Source of the DNA: Euglena gracilis
Taxonomy: Eukaryota > Euglenozoa > Euglenophyceae > Euglenales > Euglenaceae
Reading direction: 5' to 3'
DNA length: 35,746 nucleotides
NCBI GenBank assembly: GCA_900893395.1
Contig: CAAHFI011797820.1
Span: 1-35,746 of the forward strand
The notes under the pieces are model-generated. The model did no database searches, was not told the origin of the DNA, and saw only the letters and a program-made list of their open reading frames with translations. Of the stretch, positions 10,034 to 18,765 are shown piece after piece; position 1 is the stretch's first letter, and the number at the start of each line of letters is the position of its first letter. The translations under genes and the position numbers were made by a program.

Positions 10034-10131
10034 CTGGCGTGCGGCAGGGGCCTGGGGACCGGCGGCGGTGGACACAGCGAGGAGGACGGCCAGACGCCGC
10101 TCTTCGGTGCCGCCCGGACGCGCCTCTGCTG
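10034..10131 (+). pseudogene. Truncated ankyrin fragment
   Basis: After a GTGCGGCAG acceptor-like site and the GGGGCCTGGGG head typical of these exons, the frame reads GGGGHSEEDGQTPLFGAART and stops at once. EEDGQTPLFGAAR is the first half of an ankyrin repeat; helix 2 is missing. It is probably a dead cassette. Confidence 0.55.
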
Positions 10132-10364
10132 AAGGAATCCCCCGCAGAGGCGGGGAATTTGTCTGCGGTGTGGGAATGATCTTTGGACCGTACTTGCACA
10201 CGCACCTGGGGTTGACTTTTTTGGTGCCTTCCCCACCCCAGTGCCCGCCATGGTTTGCAACGTTCCATTTCTTTCAGGAAATTGAGGTTTTTGCTTGACC
10301 AACCACACAAGGTGAGTGATGTTGGCTGGTAGGGGGTGGGCATTTCGACCCCTGATGTCGGGCT
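10132..10364. other. Spacer
   Basis: No domain-bearing frame. Ordinary mixed composition between two ankyrin patches. Confidence 0.4.
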
Positions 10365-10499
10365 TTGGGGTGGGTGGTGCTATTTCCTACCCCCACCATT
10401 TTCAAGGGAGATTTGCCTGGGGGTGTGCGCTGTGGACGGGCACTCCACAGCAAACGGCACCCCCTGGTTGGTGAACAGATGCCTGGTGGAGTGACGAGG

Positions 10500-10790
10500 G
10501 CAGGGGCGCGGGGTCAAAGCGGCCACCGGGCGGTGGCCACCCTGTTGGTGGCGGCGGGGGGCGCCGTGGACCGGGTGGACAACACCGGCGCCACGCCGCT
10601 GTACGCCGCCGCCGAGAACGGCCATGCGGCGGTGGCGGGGCTGCTGCTGTCGGCCCAGGCCAGGCCGGCGCCCGCCAACGCCAACACCACCCCGAAAAGG
10701 TTTCGGGAATGTCGGTATGGGCTGGGTGACCGGCGGACACTCCCCTGCCAAACAGAACGGGGCCACGACCCAACCAATTGCAACCGATGA
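10500..10790 (+). CDS. Ankyrin-repeat exon, intact frame
   Basis: One open frame encodes the end of one repeat (HRAVATLLVAAGGAVDRVDN), a full repeat (TGATPLYAAAENGHAAVAGL), then LLSAQARPAPANANT. The arrangement TLLVAAG..VD..D..G.TPLYAAA.NGH..VA.LLLSAQARP is the best canonical match in the left half of the window. The frame is open upstream to an ATG at 10365, but the first 45 residues are not ankyrin-like and may be intron. It ends at a TGA near 10788. No disabling change was seen in the repeat. It belongs to the plus-strand series and resembles the type A and B modules further right. Confidence 0.75.
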   Translation, partial: AGARGQSGHRAVATLLVAAGGAVDRVDNTGATPLYAAAENGHAAVAGLLLSAQARPAPANANTTPKRFRECRYGLGDRRTLPCQTERGHDPTNCNR

Positions 10791-11357
10791 TCACTGATAC
10801 CGAATTTATCGGTTTACTTGAAGGAATAGTTAGTGGGATGACCCTCTGACAAACATTTGATTTGTCCTGCTGAACGTTGTTGTGAATATTGTCCCAGGTT
10901 TTTAAGTGTGCGTTGGTTTTGCACAGGGCAGGTGGGGCAAGGTGGTGTCTCATGGTAATATATCATCTTTTTTTGTCAGGTTTGCAAAAATAATTACCTG
11001 AAAACGCATTTTTGGGAATTTGTTGTGTGTCAAGCCCCTCAAAAATTTCCAACGACCATGTCCAACGACCCTTCCCCAGCAGCAGGATGCCGTTTTCGGA
11101 GGTTTGTCAAAAATTTCCACCCAAAATCCGCCAAAAATTGGCACTTTTTAGGCAAAAATTGTCAAAATTTCGACCGAAGCGCAGGAAGGAAATTTTGGCT
11201 TGGGTGGTGGACACCCTTGGTTCCCCAGGAACTGAAATAATTATCCCAAAATATGTGAATTTTCTGGTCCTGTCAACAACCGGTGCCAGCTGGCGTTATA
11301 GTTTTTTGAAGCTCCGCAGCGCTCCTAAGTTGGGGAATCTCTCCCTGGTCTATATGT
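10791..11357. other. AT-rich spacer
   Basis: AT-rich with many AAAATTT strings (11040-11180). A 141-residue plus-strand frame (11012-11437) shows no recognisable domain and continues into an inverted-repeat element, so I do not accept it as a gene. Confidence 0.45.
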
Positions 11358-11392
11358 TGTGGCCACCCATTTACAACAAATGGGTGGCCACA
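11358..11392. repeat. Perfect 15-bp-stem hairpin
   Basis: TGTGGCCACCCATTT (11358-11372) pairs perfectly with AAATGGGTGGCCACA (11378-11392) around the loop ACAAC. It lies 10 bp left of the inverted-end element at 11403. There is no T-run after it, so it is not a simple terminator. Confidence 0.85.
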
Positions 11393-11402
11393 GCCATCAC
11401 CT

Positions 11403-11787
11403 CCCCCCCCCCCTGTCTAAGCACCACCCTTGTCTAAGCACCACCACCCGTTCTTACCCATCTTTTTAAAGGTCATCGTCATGGGGAGGTTTATTTTGTT
11501 TGTGTTTTTAACGGAAATTTCTCAAAAATTTCGAAATTTCTGCAACTTCTGAGACCTGATCTGGTGAGGTATTGTTGATTTCTGCTTCCAAATGTGTTAA
11601 GTGCAACAATGGACGTCCAAAATAAGGGAATTATTCCTTTTCGGCGCGAAGTGCCGGATTTTTTTTTTGCAGTCAAATTTTTCCCCCTTGTCTAAGCACC
11701 ACCCCCCTGGTTCTTACCCATATTTGGCAAAATAAGCACCCCCCCGGTTCTTACCCATCTTTTCCGGTTCTTAGACAAGGGGGGGGG
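11403..11787. mobile_element. Small inverted-end element (CCCCCTGTCTAAG type)
   Basis: The left end is a poly-C run followed by TGTCTAAGCACC (11403-11424). The right end is CTTAGACAAGGGGGGGGG (11770-11787). They match as terminal inverted repeats of about 18 bp. The inside repeats TTGTCTAAGCACCACC and GTTCTTACCCAT motifs several times (11430-11460, 11690-11760). There is no transposase-like frame. At about 385 bp it resembles a non-autonomous inverted-repeat element. A related but end-less copy lies at 12750-12925. Confidence 0.6.
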
Positions 11788-11939
11788 TAAAGACAAAAAA
11801 AACAAAAAATGACCATTTTGGACAAATCAATTTTTCCAAAGTTTTCCTACATGTTTTCCGAAGGCCTCCAATATCAATCCCCATCAAAAAAGTCTCATGT
11901 CATTTTAAGGTCAGGATTTTTTTTATCCAACTCCAAACA

Positions 11940-12165
11940 CTGCTGATATATACAATATTAATATAGATCACAACATTCATATACACACACCTACATTTAT
12001 ATATTTACTTACACACACTTGTATTTATACATTTATTGAAATATCCATATATTTCTTTATTTATATGCACACACACGTACATATTTACATGTATAAATAT
12101 GTATGTGTATGTACAAAAATATTCATATGTATGTATGTATAAATGTTGTATGTGTATTCTGACAG
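11940..12165. repeat. TA/CA/TATG-rich simple-sequence region
   Basis: Degenerate microsatellite of ATAT, CACACA, TATTTA and TATGTATG units. Short Tyr/Ile-rich frames on both strands come from composition. Confidence 0.75.
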
Positions 12166-12654
12166 CCAAGGATGCTTGCGAGCATGCTCGAACGACCACA
12201 AGGAAATACAAATCTCTGAACTGTCCATGAAATGAGCAAACACCTTTTTTTTACCCAGCCATATTTGGGGGCAAATCCCTTTTGTTTCTGAACTATTGAA
12301 TTGTCCTCCACCCCACCCCCGGGGTGGGGTAACTTCGCTTCTGGCCCAGTTGTGTGGTGAGTGGCCAGAGGGATCCCTTACACCAGTGCTCTTTTGTTGC
12401 TCCCTGGCTAGGCGAGTAACTCTGGTGTAATTCCAGCGCTGTGGGGAACATACACTCACCTTGTGTGGTTGGTGTGGTTCCCGTGGATGGGTCTGCACCC
12501 TAACGCAACCCCACCCCCCATGGGTGGGTCCCCCCCCCTGGTGGGAGGACACCATTTCGGAGTTTGGCCAGATTTTTGCCAATTAAGTATCATAGTTTTC
12601 GGCCAAATAATTCATCGGCCATATGCGGCCTATTTGGAGCAAAATTCTGGCAAA
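12166..12654. other. Spacer with C/G palindromes
   Basis: Contains the perfect palindrome at 12310-12330 and a CCCCCCATGGGTGGG patch near 12510. A 165-residue minus-strand frame crosses it but includes microsatellite sequence and has no domain. Confidence 0.4.
12310..12330. repeat. 21-bp perfect C/G palindrome
   Basis: ACCCCACCCC and GGGGTGGGGT are exact inverse complements around a single C. Adjacent G/C runs could also form quadruplex-type structures. Confidence 0.8.
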
Positions 12655-12656
12655 GC

Positions 12657-12718
12657 TGTCCAGGCCAGGTCTTTGCCCCGCAAGGTGGTGCTGCCGTGGC
12701 CGCGTGTCCAGCGGCCAC
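12657..12718 (+). pseudogene. Fragment of ankyrin module second exon
   Basis: TCCAGGCCAGGTCTTTGCCC followed by CGCAAGGTGGTGCTGCCG closely resembles the GTCGGCCCAGGCCAGGCCGTTG core of the type A second patches at 14.55, 22.12, 24.17 and 32.06 kb. It lacks the upstream LLVSAQ codons and any ankyrin helix. It is a detached remnant. Confidence 0.45.
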
Positions 12719-12749
12719 CTCCTGATGCCAATGGTCTATGGTTTAGCCC

Positions 12750-12925
12750 TAGCACCACCCTTGTGTAAGCAATGCCCCTCTGTCTTACCCATCGTTTTAA
12801 AGCTCATCTTCTCGGGAGGTTTATCTTGTGCGAATTTTTAAGATATATTTGTTGAAGATTCCGAAATTGTGGAAATTCCTGAGTCTGGGTTTGGTGACAG
12901 TGGACCACCAAAAAAATTCCATTCT
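12750..12925 (+). repeat. Diverged copy of the 11.4-kb element interior
   Basis: AGCACCACCCTTGTGTAAGC, then TTACCCATCGTTTTAAAGCTC and GGGAGGTTTATCTTGTG, parallels 11421-11600 in the same order. The poly-C/poly-G ends are not retained. It shows the 11.4-kb sequence is a family and not a one-off. Confidence 0.6.
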
Positions 12926-12994
12926 TTTCGGCCAGTTGGATTCCCCCAAGGGGATGGGGTCAAATTTTCTTTGGCAACGTGCGACAACTAACAC

Positions 12995-13085
12995 TGCAAT
13001 ACCACAGAGAAAGCCATGAACGGCCAGGCGGCGCAGGAGCAGCCACACCACCGCCACGTGGCCAACCCCCGCCACCCCGCCAACG
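12995..13085 (-). pseudogene. Ankyrin fragment on the minus strand
   Basis: The minus strand reads VAGVGHVAVVWLLLRRLAVH, the second half of an ankyrin repeat (GH.AVV.LLL). The first half (TPL..AA) is not visible. It is the only ankyrin patch on the minus strand, so it was probably carried in by an inversion or ectopic insertion. It is short and not flanked by obvious splice sites. Confidence 0.45.
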
Positions 13086-13398
13086 GGCTGGGGTTGGTGG
13101 GGGTGGCCTGTCCCCCTCTTTGATAAGGGCCGGGATGGGGAGGGCTGGCAAGAAATATGGTTTGGTCCGGTGCGTTGGACGTCAGGTCAGAAGGGGAAAA
13201 CCTCCCAGGCACTGACTTTTTTTAACCGGTATGCATTATCCTTGTTAAAGCGAAACCTTTTGTTTCACTCACCCCAAACCCTCAAAACATATACCAGCTT
13301 GAGAATTGTAGATCACATAAGGAGGGAAATTTCGAGGACCGAACCATAGGGAGTAAATTTCCTCATTTTGACTGCTTCGCATTTTTCATGCCTCAGAT

Positions 13399-13710
13399 AA
13401 TACCTACCCCCCCCGGGAAACTGTCATGCCCGAGAACCTGTCAGGGTCCCGCCCAGGAAACTGTCAGGGTCCCCGGTACCGGCCAACCTGTCAGTATAGG
13501 AAGTTGTCAGGGTCCCTGGTACCGGCCAACCTGTCAGGGTCATTTTTCATTGACTTTCCCTGAAATGCCCTACCTGGGAAACTGTCAGGGTCCCGCCCGG
13601 AAACTGTCAGGGTCCCTGGTACTGGCCAACCTGTCAGTATAGGAAGTTGTCAGGGTCCCGGTACTGGCCAACCTGTCAGGTGACAGTTTCCGGGGGGGGG
13701 GGTAGGTATT
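13399..13710. mobile_element. Small inverted-end element with CTGTCAGGGTCCC repeats
   Basis: AATACCTACC-C8-GGGAAACTGTCA on the left (13399-13426) is the inverse complement of TGACAGTTTCC-G11-TAGGTATT on the right (13681-13710), apart from run length. Inside, two roughly 85-bp blocks (about 13457-13541 and 13599-13684) share CTGTCAGGGTCCC, GGTACYGGCCAACC and CAGTATAGGAAGTTG. A TA lies at each outer edge and could be a target-site duplication. There is no coding capacity. At about 310 bp it has MITE-like form. Confidence 0.7.
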
Positions 13711-14131
13711 TGTTGAATGAGGCGCAAGGAGTTAGCTCGCCAGAAGTTGAGAAGAGGAGTGGAGGATGGTTGGGGTCTGATGCAAGGCTGGTGGGAGGTC
13801 CAATCAAGGGGGGGGGATGCAACCCACATCCAAACAATAAAACAATGAAAAGCCAAGGGTTTTTGGTGCGATTTGAGGCGCCGGACAAAATATTTACCCT
13901 GAAATATGCCATAAACTCCATTCAAGGCTTGATATAAGTTGGGTGTCACAGCTTTTGGGGGTGTTCCCATACCCCCCCCCCCCGTACTGATTGACCGTAG
14001 GGGGTCGAGACCAATCAGGAGGGATCTGGACATGCTCTGAGGTGCTAACTGTGACCACCCAAAGAGTTTTTTTTTGTATTTTTGTTTTATTTTTGGTTTG
14101 TTTGCACTTGTGTGTCACACCACCCGTTCAG
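13711..14131. other. Spacer ending in acceptor-like tract
   Basis: Non-coding. Poly-C/poly-G runs lie at 13808 and 13974-13984. The last 60 bp are T-rich and end in CCGTTCAG immediately before a type A ankyrin patch, which suits a 3' splice site. Confidence 0.45.
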
Positions 14132-14364
14132 CGGGCAGTGGCCTGGGCCCCGGCGGTGGTAGACCGGGCCGACAACAAGAACCGTACGCCGCTGTGGGTC
14201 GCGTCCCTCAGAGGCCACCTGGCGGTGGCCACGCTGCTGGTGGGGCGGGGGCGGCGGTGGACACGGCGGACAGCGACGGTGTTACGCCACTGTGGGGCAC
14301 CGCCCACAACGGCCACACGGCAGTGGCCCGGCCAGGGAGGGACGGGGGCACAGCACACCAGCAC
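14132..14364 (+). pseudogene. Type A ankyrin module 1, first exon (frameshifted)
   Basis: Preceded by a T-rich tract and TTCAG. The first frame reads AVAWAPAVVDRADNKNRTPL then WVASLRGHLAVATLLVG, a full ankyrin repeat. At about 14240 the GC-rich turn is one base shorter than in module 2 at 17.94 kb, and the second repeat (AAVDTADSDGVTPLWGTAHN, GHTAVAR) continues in the next frame. The same one-base shortfall is present at 23.87 and 31.41 kb. Either these copies are pseudogenes or all three share an assembly problem in a GC run. The patch is followed by a spacer and the second exon-like patch. Confidence 0.65.
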
Positions 14365-14479
14365 AGTGCTGACGCACCATTGGCATCACACCGAATCAAA
14401 AGATTGGGGCCGCTGGGCTGACACGTGGATTTCGTTTGCCACGGGACGTCACCGCCTCCCCCCCCCTCAGGGCCAGCGA

Positions 14480-14650
14480 CGGCGACGTAGCGAGGAGACC
14501 CCCTGGGCCCCCTCCCTCCCCCGTTCCCCCTCCCCCCTCCGTCCCTGGGCCCAGCTGCTGGTGTCGGCCCAGGCCAGGCCGTTGCCCCCGCACGGTGGCG
14601 CTGCCGAGGCCGTGGGTAGGGGTGTGGGGGCGCGTGTAGGGCTATGCTGA
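14480..14650 (+). CDS. Type A ankyrin module 1, second patch
   Basis: A CCTCCCCCCCCCTCAG acceptor-like tract leads to the conserved string GGCCAGCGACGGCGACGTAG, a Pro-rich stretch, then CTGGGCCCAG|CTGCTGGTG. From 14555 the frame reads QLLVSAQARPLPPHGGAAEA, which supplies the LL...A end of an ankyrin repeat, and closes at 14650. The same layout recurs at 22.12, 24.17 and 32.06 kb. Which AG is the true acceptor cannot be decided by eye. Confidence 0.5.
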   Translation, partial: RRRSEETPWAPSLPRSPSPLRPWAQLLVSAQARPLPPHGGAAEAVGRGVGARVGLC

Positions 14651-14745
14651 ACTTTAAGGCGGTGCCGGCCCTATTCGGGCTTTGGATGCTTCGTAAGTCC
14701 AGGCAATGACCTGAATTTGCTAAGCAAATGAAACGCAGCAGCAGA
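14640..14745 (+). repeat. Type A module tail, copy 1
   Basis: AAGGCGGTGCCGGCCCTATTC and GACCTGAATTTGCTAAGC match the tails at 24.44-24.52 kb and, in part, 23.03 kb. The non-coding tail was duplicated with the ankyrin patches. Confidence 0.6.
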
Positions 14746-14929
14746 CACAAAAAATATACATAAAATTTTCAATAAATGAAGCCATGTACTCCTCGGTATC
14801 AGAAGTGTTCGATTTTTTGATTTGGTGGGTGGCACAAATTTCGCTTTGGTTTTGGTTCAGCTTTGAAAAGCGGGATAGCAACGGGATGGAACGTGTTTCC
14901 CCAACCTAAACCCACTCCCCCGAAACACT

Positions 14930-15035
14930 TGGAAATGGCCCCCGTGTCACTTCCCAGCCACCACCGCCATTGGCCAAAGTGGCTGGACCCCCTCCGCCCC
15001 TCCGGCCACTGCACCGCGAACTGTGCCGGATGCCC
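14930..15035 (+). repeat. Duplicated flank of type B module, copy without ankyrin
   Basis: Shares CAGCCACC, CCATTGGCCAA, TGGCTGGA and CACTGCACCGCGAAC in order with 25.06-25.14 kb, where the same flank leads into a type B ankyrin patch. Here no ankyrin follows; the sequence ends in a CGCCTTTTTCAG acceptor-like site at about 15062. Confidence 0.6.
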
Positions 15036-15313
15036 CCCGGGGCCGTTCCCCGCCTTTTTCAGGGTCGCTGTTCTTGGTGAACGAACCAGGAAAAACGAAC
15101 AACATCAAACCTTCCCTCCCAAACCCCAACCGTCGAAAAAGTTTGAAATAACATTTTTTTGAAACGGAAGTAATGTGCAGTGTGCGTGCATTTGCAATAT
15201 TTTTCTTATAATGAGCCTGGCATCATCCCTCGGCCGTTTTGTCCGTTCCCGAACAGTTGCAAATTTTACAATTTCTTCAGAAATAAAAACCGCTGGTGCG
15301 ATGCATTTTCTCA

Positions 15314-16618
15314 CCATGGTCAAGCACCTAGAGCCAAAATGGCCTAAAATGGCCTAAAATGGCCTAAAATGGAGAAAATTTTGTTGCAGAACACTTTTTT
15401 TGTGAACAGCTGAAGCCATTCAGGCAATGACTTTCAGTGTCTTTTATTAATGTGGACGGCGAACAGTTAATTTGGTGGAGGAGCACAGCCACACAAGGCC
15501 AATTTTTTATCCCAACTAATAATAGTATCAGTCCCCAAATCCACTTGTCCCCAACCTTCTTTTGATATCTTAATTTGAAGGTTTGGACAGCTGTGTTTTT
15601 CTCACTCCCATCTTTTTTTTTGGTGTGCAACAATGCTTGCTTCACCAATAATGAAACAGTGCAAATTTGAATGGTCGTGGGGGGAAAAAGAAAAAAAGAT
15701 GAAAGATGTTGGAAAAGTCTCAATTGAAAGATGTGTATGCTCATTCGATAGGTACCGGGCTTCCTTTAAATCACCAAAAAACCAACACATATTTGGGGAT
15801 TTTCCAAAACCACGAATAATCACACCGGATGATCGAATGACCCAAAAAAATCACAAATATTTATGAATGAGATTCTCTTATTTATGAAGGTGTTCAGAGC
15901 GTTTTATTTTTAGTATTAAGTTTCCCCAAGGGGGAAAACAAATTATCTTCAGCTTTGCCCTTTGGTCTCTGCCACGCCAAAAAAGGCCCAAAATGGCTAA
16001 AACAGTGCCAAAATCAAATTGAATTTCACCAGGCAACAACATCATCAAATTGGCTCAACAGTGATGCTGTTTTGGCTTGTTTGTTTGCAAAAATTTAGAG
16101 AATTTTGCAACACATTTCTTGCTCACAATTTTGGAGAAAACTACAGCATACCTGAACAAATCAATCAAGTTGATGCTCATTCGTGGAGCAAACCTACAAA
16201 ATCCCGCAAAATGGTGTAAATTTTACAAAATATTAAAAATCCGGGGGGCCTTTTTTGGAAGCGTAAAAAAAAAACCTTTTAATATTTGTCCAACTATTTT
16301 TCTCTGAAAATTTTTCATTGCCGTAAATTCTTACTGTTCAGAAATCCTCTATGGGCCTGAATTAAGATTTGTTGCACTTCCCATGGTTTTGATCCAGCAT
16401 TCATGAATTTTGGCATGCTTTTTTGGATGTATATTTCTTATTACTGAATAAAGAAGGTTTTGACCACCTTGTGATACACTTTTCGGGACAAAAATAACGC
16501 AAAATTATGATTTTCAGAACCCCACCTACAGCTTAAAATGGCCTAAAATGGCCTTAAATGGCCAAAAATGGCCTAAAAATGTGGTTTTTTCAGGGTTGAC
16601 TATGGTGCTTGACCATGG
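15314..16618. mobile_element. 1.3-kb inverted-end element
   Basis: CCATGGTCAAGCACC at 15314-15328 is exactly inverted as GGTGCTTGACCATGG at 16604-16618. AAAATGGCC units adjoin both ends (15334-15371 and 16537-16580), in the same orientation. The interior is AT-rich; its short frames (for example 15364-15744 on the minus strand, 16019-16219 on the plus strand) have no recognisable domain. It probably is a non-autonomous element of the family that supplies the TAGGTGCTTG repeats. Confidence 0.55.
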
Positions 16619-17179
16619 TTCAGCTGAAACAGTATTCCTGTCACCATCTCAAAAGAAACCAACACCCAGCACCGAGTACAGAGCAGCAAATAAGGTGCAT
16701 ACACATGAGGGACTGCACGCCTTCAACACTTTGCTCGGCTCCAGTCGCTCGCAACTGAAAACAAAACCAACCTTTTGACACACCCTTTTTCGGTAACTTA
16801 CAACCGGGCAGTGGAGGACATAGCCCACACACTGGCCCGCGCAAACAGTGCCACACGAGACACTGAGACACTGCAAAACACCAGAGGGACTCACATTGCA
16901 CATGGGCGGTAGGCTGTGGAGCCTCAGTGACGGGGTAGTTGACGGGCGGTTGGGTGGTGCCAAATTTTGGGACGCAACCAGCCGCGGCCCAACCGTTGTC
17001 GCTTATATTGACTCTGGACTTCGTTTTGGTGGGGCTGTGCCACCAATTTCATTTGCTCACCGGTTGGATTGGCTGCACCCCTGGGGCAAGTGCAGCACAT
17101 ATGGTATGCCCCTGGGTGTCTATGCCTTCCACCCCCACCCACACCCCCTCCCCCAAACTGTTGCTCCTGTATGTGGAAG
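16619..17179. other. Upstream part of a long open frame, no domain
   Basis: The plus strand is open from an ATG at 16848 into the ankyrin pair, but residues 1-110 show no repeat, signal peptide or membrane span. I read this as likely intron or leader that happens to be open. Confidence 0.4.
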
Positions 17180-17765
17180 GCGGGCAAGGGCCTGGGAAGC
17201 AGCGGCGGTGGACTGGGTGGACAAGAACGGCCGTACTCCGCTGTACATCGCCGCCCTCAACCGCCGCACGGCAACAGTGGAATTGCTGCTGTCGGCCCAG
17301 GCCAGGCCGGTGCCTGTGCCCTGTCGAGGCCCGGGGAGGAGAACAGCCCATTCATCACCACTCTGGGGTGTTTTCCGGGAGCCGGGCGTACGTACACCGA
17401 TTTTTTCGTTCATTAGCCAACCTGAGGCAAATTTGCAGACACTCGGAAGTGTGGGCCCCCCGAAGCCACCCCCTCCAACAAATGATCTCCACAGTGACCC
17501 CACAACCAAAATTTTTTCCCTCCCTCTGCCCCCAGGCCCAGACCAATGCCCGCCACGCCCTGCACCCCCACACTGCTTCTCTGTGTGTGGCGGGGCATGG
17601 GCCTTGGGAGCGGCGAACGTTGACTGGGCAGAGAAGAACGGCACGACGCCGCTACACATCGCTGCCCTCCAAGGCCACGCGGCGGTGGTGGGGCTGCTGC
17701 TGTCAGCCAGGTCAGGCCGGTGCCTGCCCCGTCGAGGGGGAGGGCTTTCCAAGGGCCATTGTTGA
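17180..17765 (+). CDS. Two type B ankyrin repeats in one open frame
   Basis: Part of a 305-residue frame opening at 16848 and closing at a stop at 17763-17765. Repeat 1 (from about 17200) reads VDWVDKNGRTPLYIAALNRR then TATVELLLSAQARPVPVP. Repeat 2 (from about 17600) reads VDWAEKNGTTPLHIAALQGH then AAVVGLLLSARSGRCLP. Both fit the ankyrin consensus well. The roughly 85-residue link is Pro-rich and may be a retained intron. The CAG acceptor seen before the other type B modules is AAG here before repeat 1 and absent before repeat 2. This suggests splicing signals decayed while the frame stayed open. It is the longest credible coding frame in the window. Confidence 0.7.
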
Positions 17766-17934
17766 TGGACCTGAAAGAGCAACGTGACGACGTTCAGCGG
17801 GATGAATCAAATGTTTATCAGACGATCATACCTCTAACTTTCTTCTTTGAAATAAAATGATATATTCCTCGTCTGAGACTTTCTTTGTTCATTTTTCCTT
17901 TCATTTGGCAACATCAGGTCCATTAGTCTGCCTG

Positions 17935-18210
17935 CGGTGGGCAGTGGCCTGGGCCCCGGCGGCGGTGGACCGGGCCGACAACAAGAACCGTACGCCGCTG
18001 TACGCCGCGTCCCGCTACAGCCACCTGGCGGTGGCCATGCTGCTGGTGGGGGCGGGGCCGGCGGTGGACGCGGCGAACAGCAACGGCGCCACGCCGCTGT
18101 ACGTCGCCGCCCAGAACGGCCACACGGCAGTGGCCCGGCCAGGGAGAGACGGGTGCCAAAGCAAAAGCACGGTGTTGCTGCACCATTGGCTTGGATTGGC
18201 ATCACACTGA
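17935..18210 (+). CDS. Type A ankyrin module 2, first exon, intact
   Basis: Two complete ankyrin repeats lie in one frame: VDRADNKNRTPLYAASRYSH then LAVAMLLVGAGPAVDAANSN, and GATPLYVAAQNGHTAVAR. Upstream, T-rich sequence ends in CATCAG and CCATTAG, possible acceptors. This is the only one of four type A modules whose turn at about 18050 keeps the frame (GGGGCGGGGCCGGCGG against one base less in the others). The frame closes at 18208-18210 after a non-ankyrin tail. Its natural downstream patch is displaced to 22.12 kb by the composite element. Confidence 0.75.
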   Translation, partial: RWAVAWAPAAVDRADNKNRTPLYAASRYSHLAVAMLLVGAGPAVDAANSNGATPLYVAAQNGHTAVARPGRDGCQSKSTVLLHHWLGLASH

Positions 18211-18413
18211 TACCATAATGTTGGGGCCATTACGCTGACACCTGGTGTTTGGTTGCCGTGGGTTGTTAGGCAGGGTTTTTCACCCAGGCATTATATTAGT
18301 TTCTTAAGTTCAATTTCAGATGGTTACATTCCTCAACTCTTTGTCGGGCCTGCCTTGGATTTGCTGAATTGAAAATGCGTTTGACTCATGATGGTTGATG
18401 TGAAATAGAGCTG

Positions 18414-18633
18414 AAGTGTTGCACGCAAGTTGTTTTGTCTTCTGCTTTTTAAATTTAGTAAAAGAAAAAATAATGAATGTGCATAATACCAGCTCTGTCT
18501 CAGAGTCGTTTGATATTTTTTCCACTCCAACAATATCTGTGGTTTTTTTCAGAGGGCCACAGCTGGGTGCGTCCGGACACCTCCCCCGGAAATCACCGCC
18601 TCCCCCCCCCTCAGGGCCAGCGACGGCGACGTA
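18414..18633 (+). repeat. 220-bp direct repeat, left copy
   Basis: Matches 21833-22052 without gaps and with one difference (A at about 18577 against C). It includes a T-rich tract ending in TTTTTTTCAG, the conserved AGAGGGCCACAGCTGGG, a poly-C acceptor-like tract and GGCCAGCGACGGCGACGTA of the type A second patch. Just after it, at GAGGAGACC, the composite element begins. A diverged relative lies at 31.74-31.99 kb. Confidence 0.9.
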
Positions 18634-18641
18634 TGAGGAGA

Positions 18642-18668
18642 CCAGGTTTTGAATAGTGCTGAGCTCTT
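18642..18668 (-). repeat. Element end motif, occurrence 2
   Basis: Reverse complement of 7162-7188 with neighbouring GC-rich bases also conserved. It marks the junction with the interrupted ankyrin module. Confidence 0.85.
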
Positions 18669-18765
18669 GATAAGCGCGCCCCCACCACCGACGGTCCGGC
18701 CCGGCCCGGCCCGGCCGGCGGCCCGGCGGCCCGGCCCGGCCCGGCCCGGCCGGCGGCCCGGCCCG

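Noticed and set aside
16848-17179. N-terminal 110 residues of the 305-residue frame as a signal or novel domain
   Set aside because: No hydrophobic signal or repeat, and related type B modules have unrelated non-coding sequence in this place.
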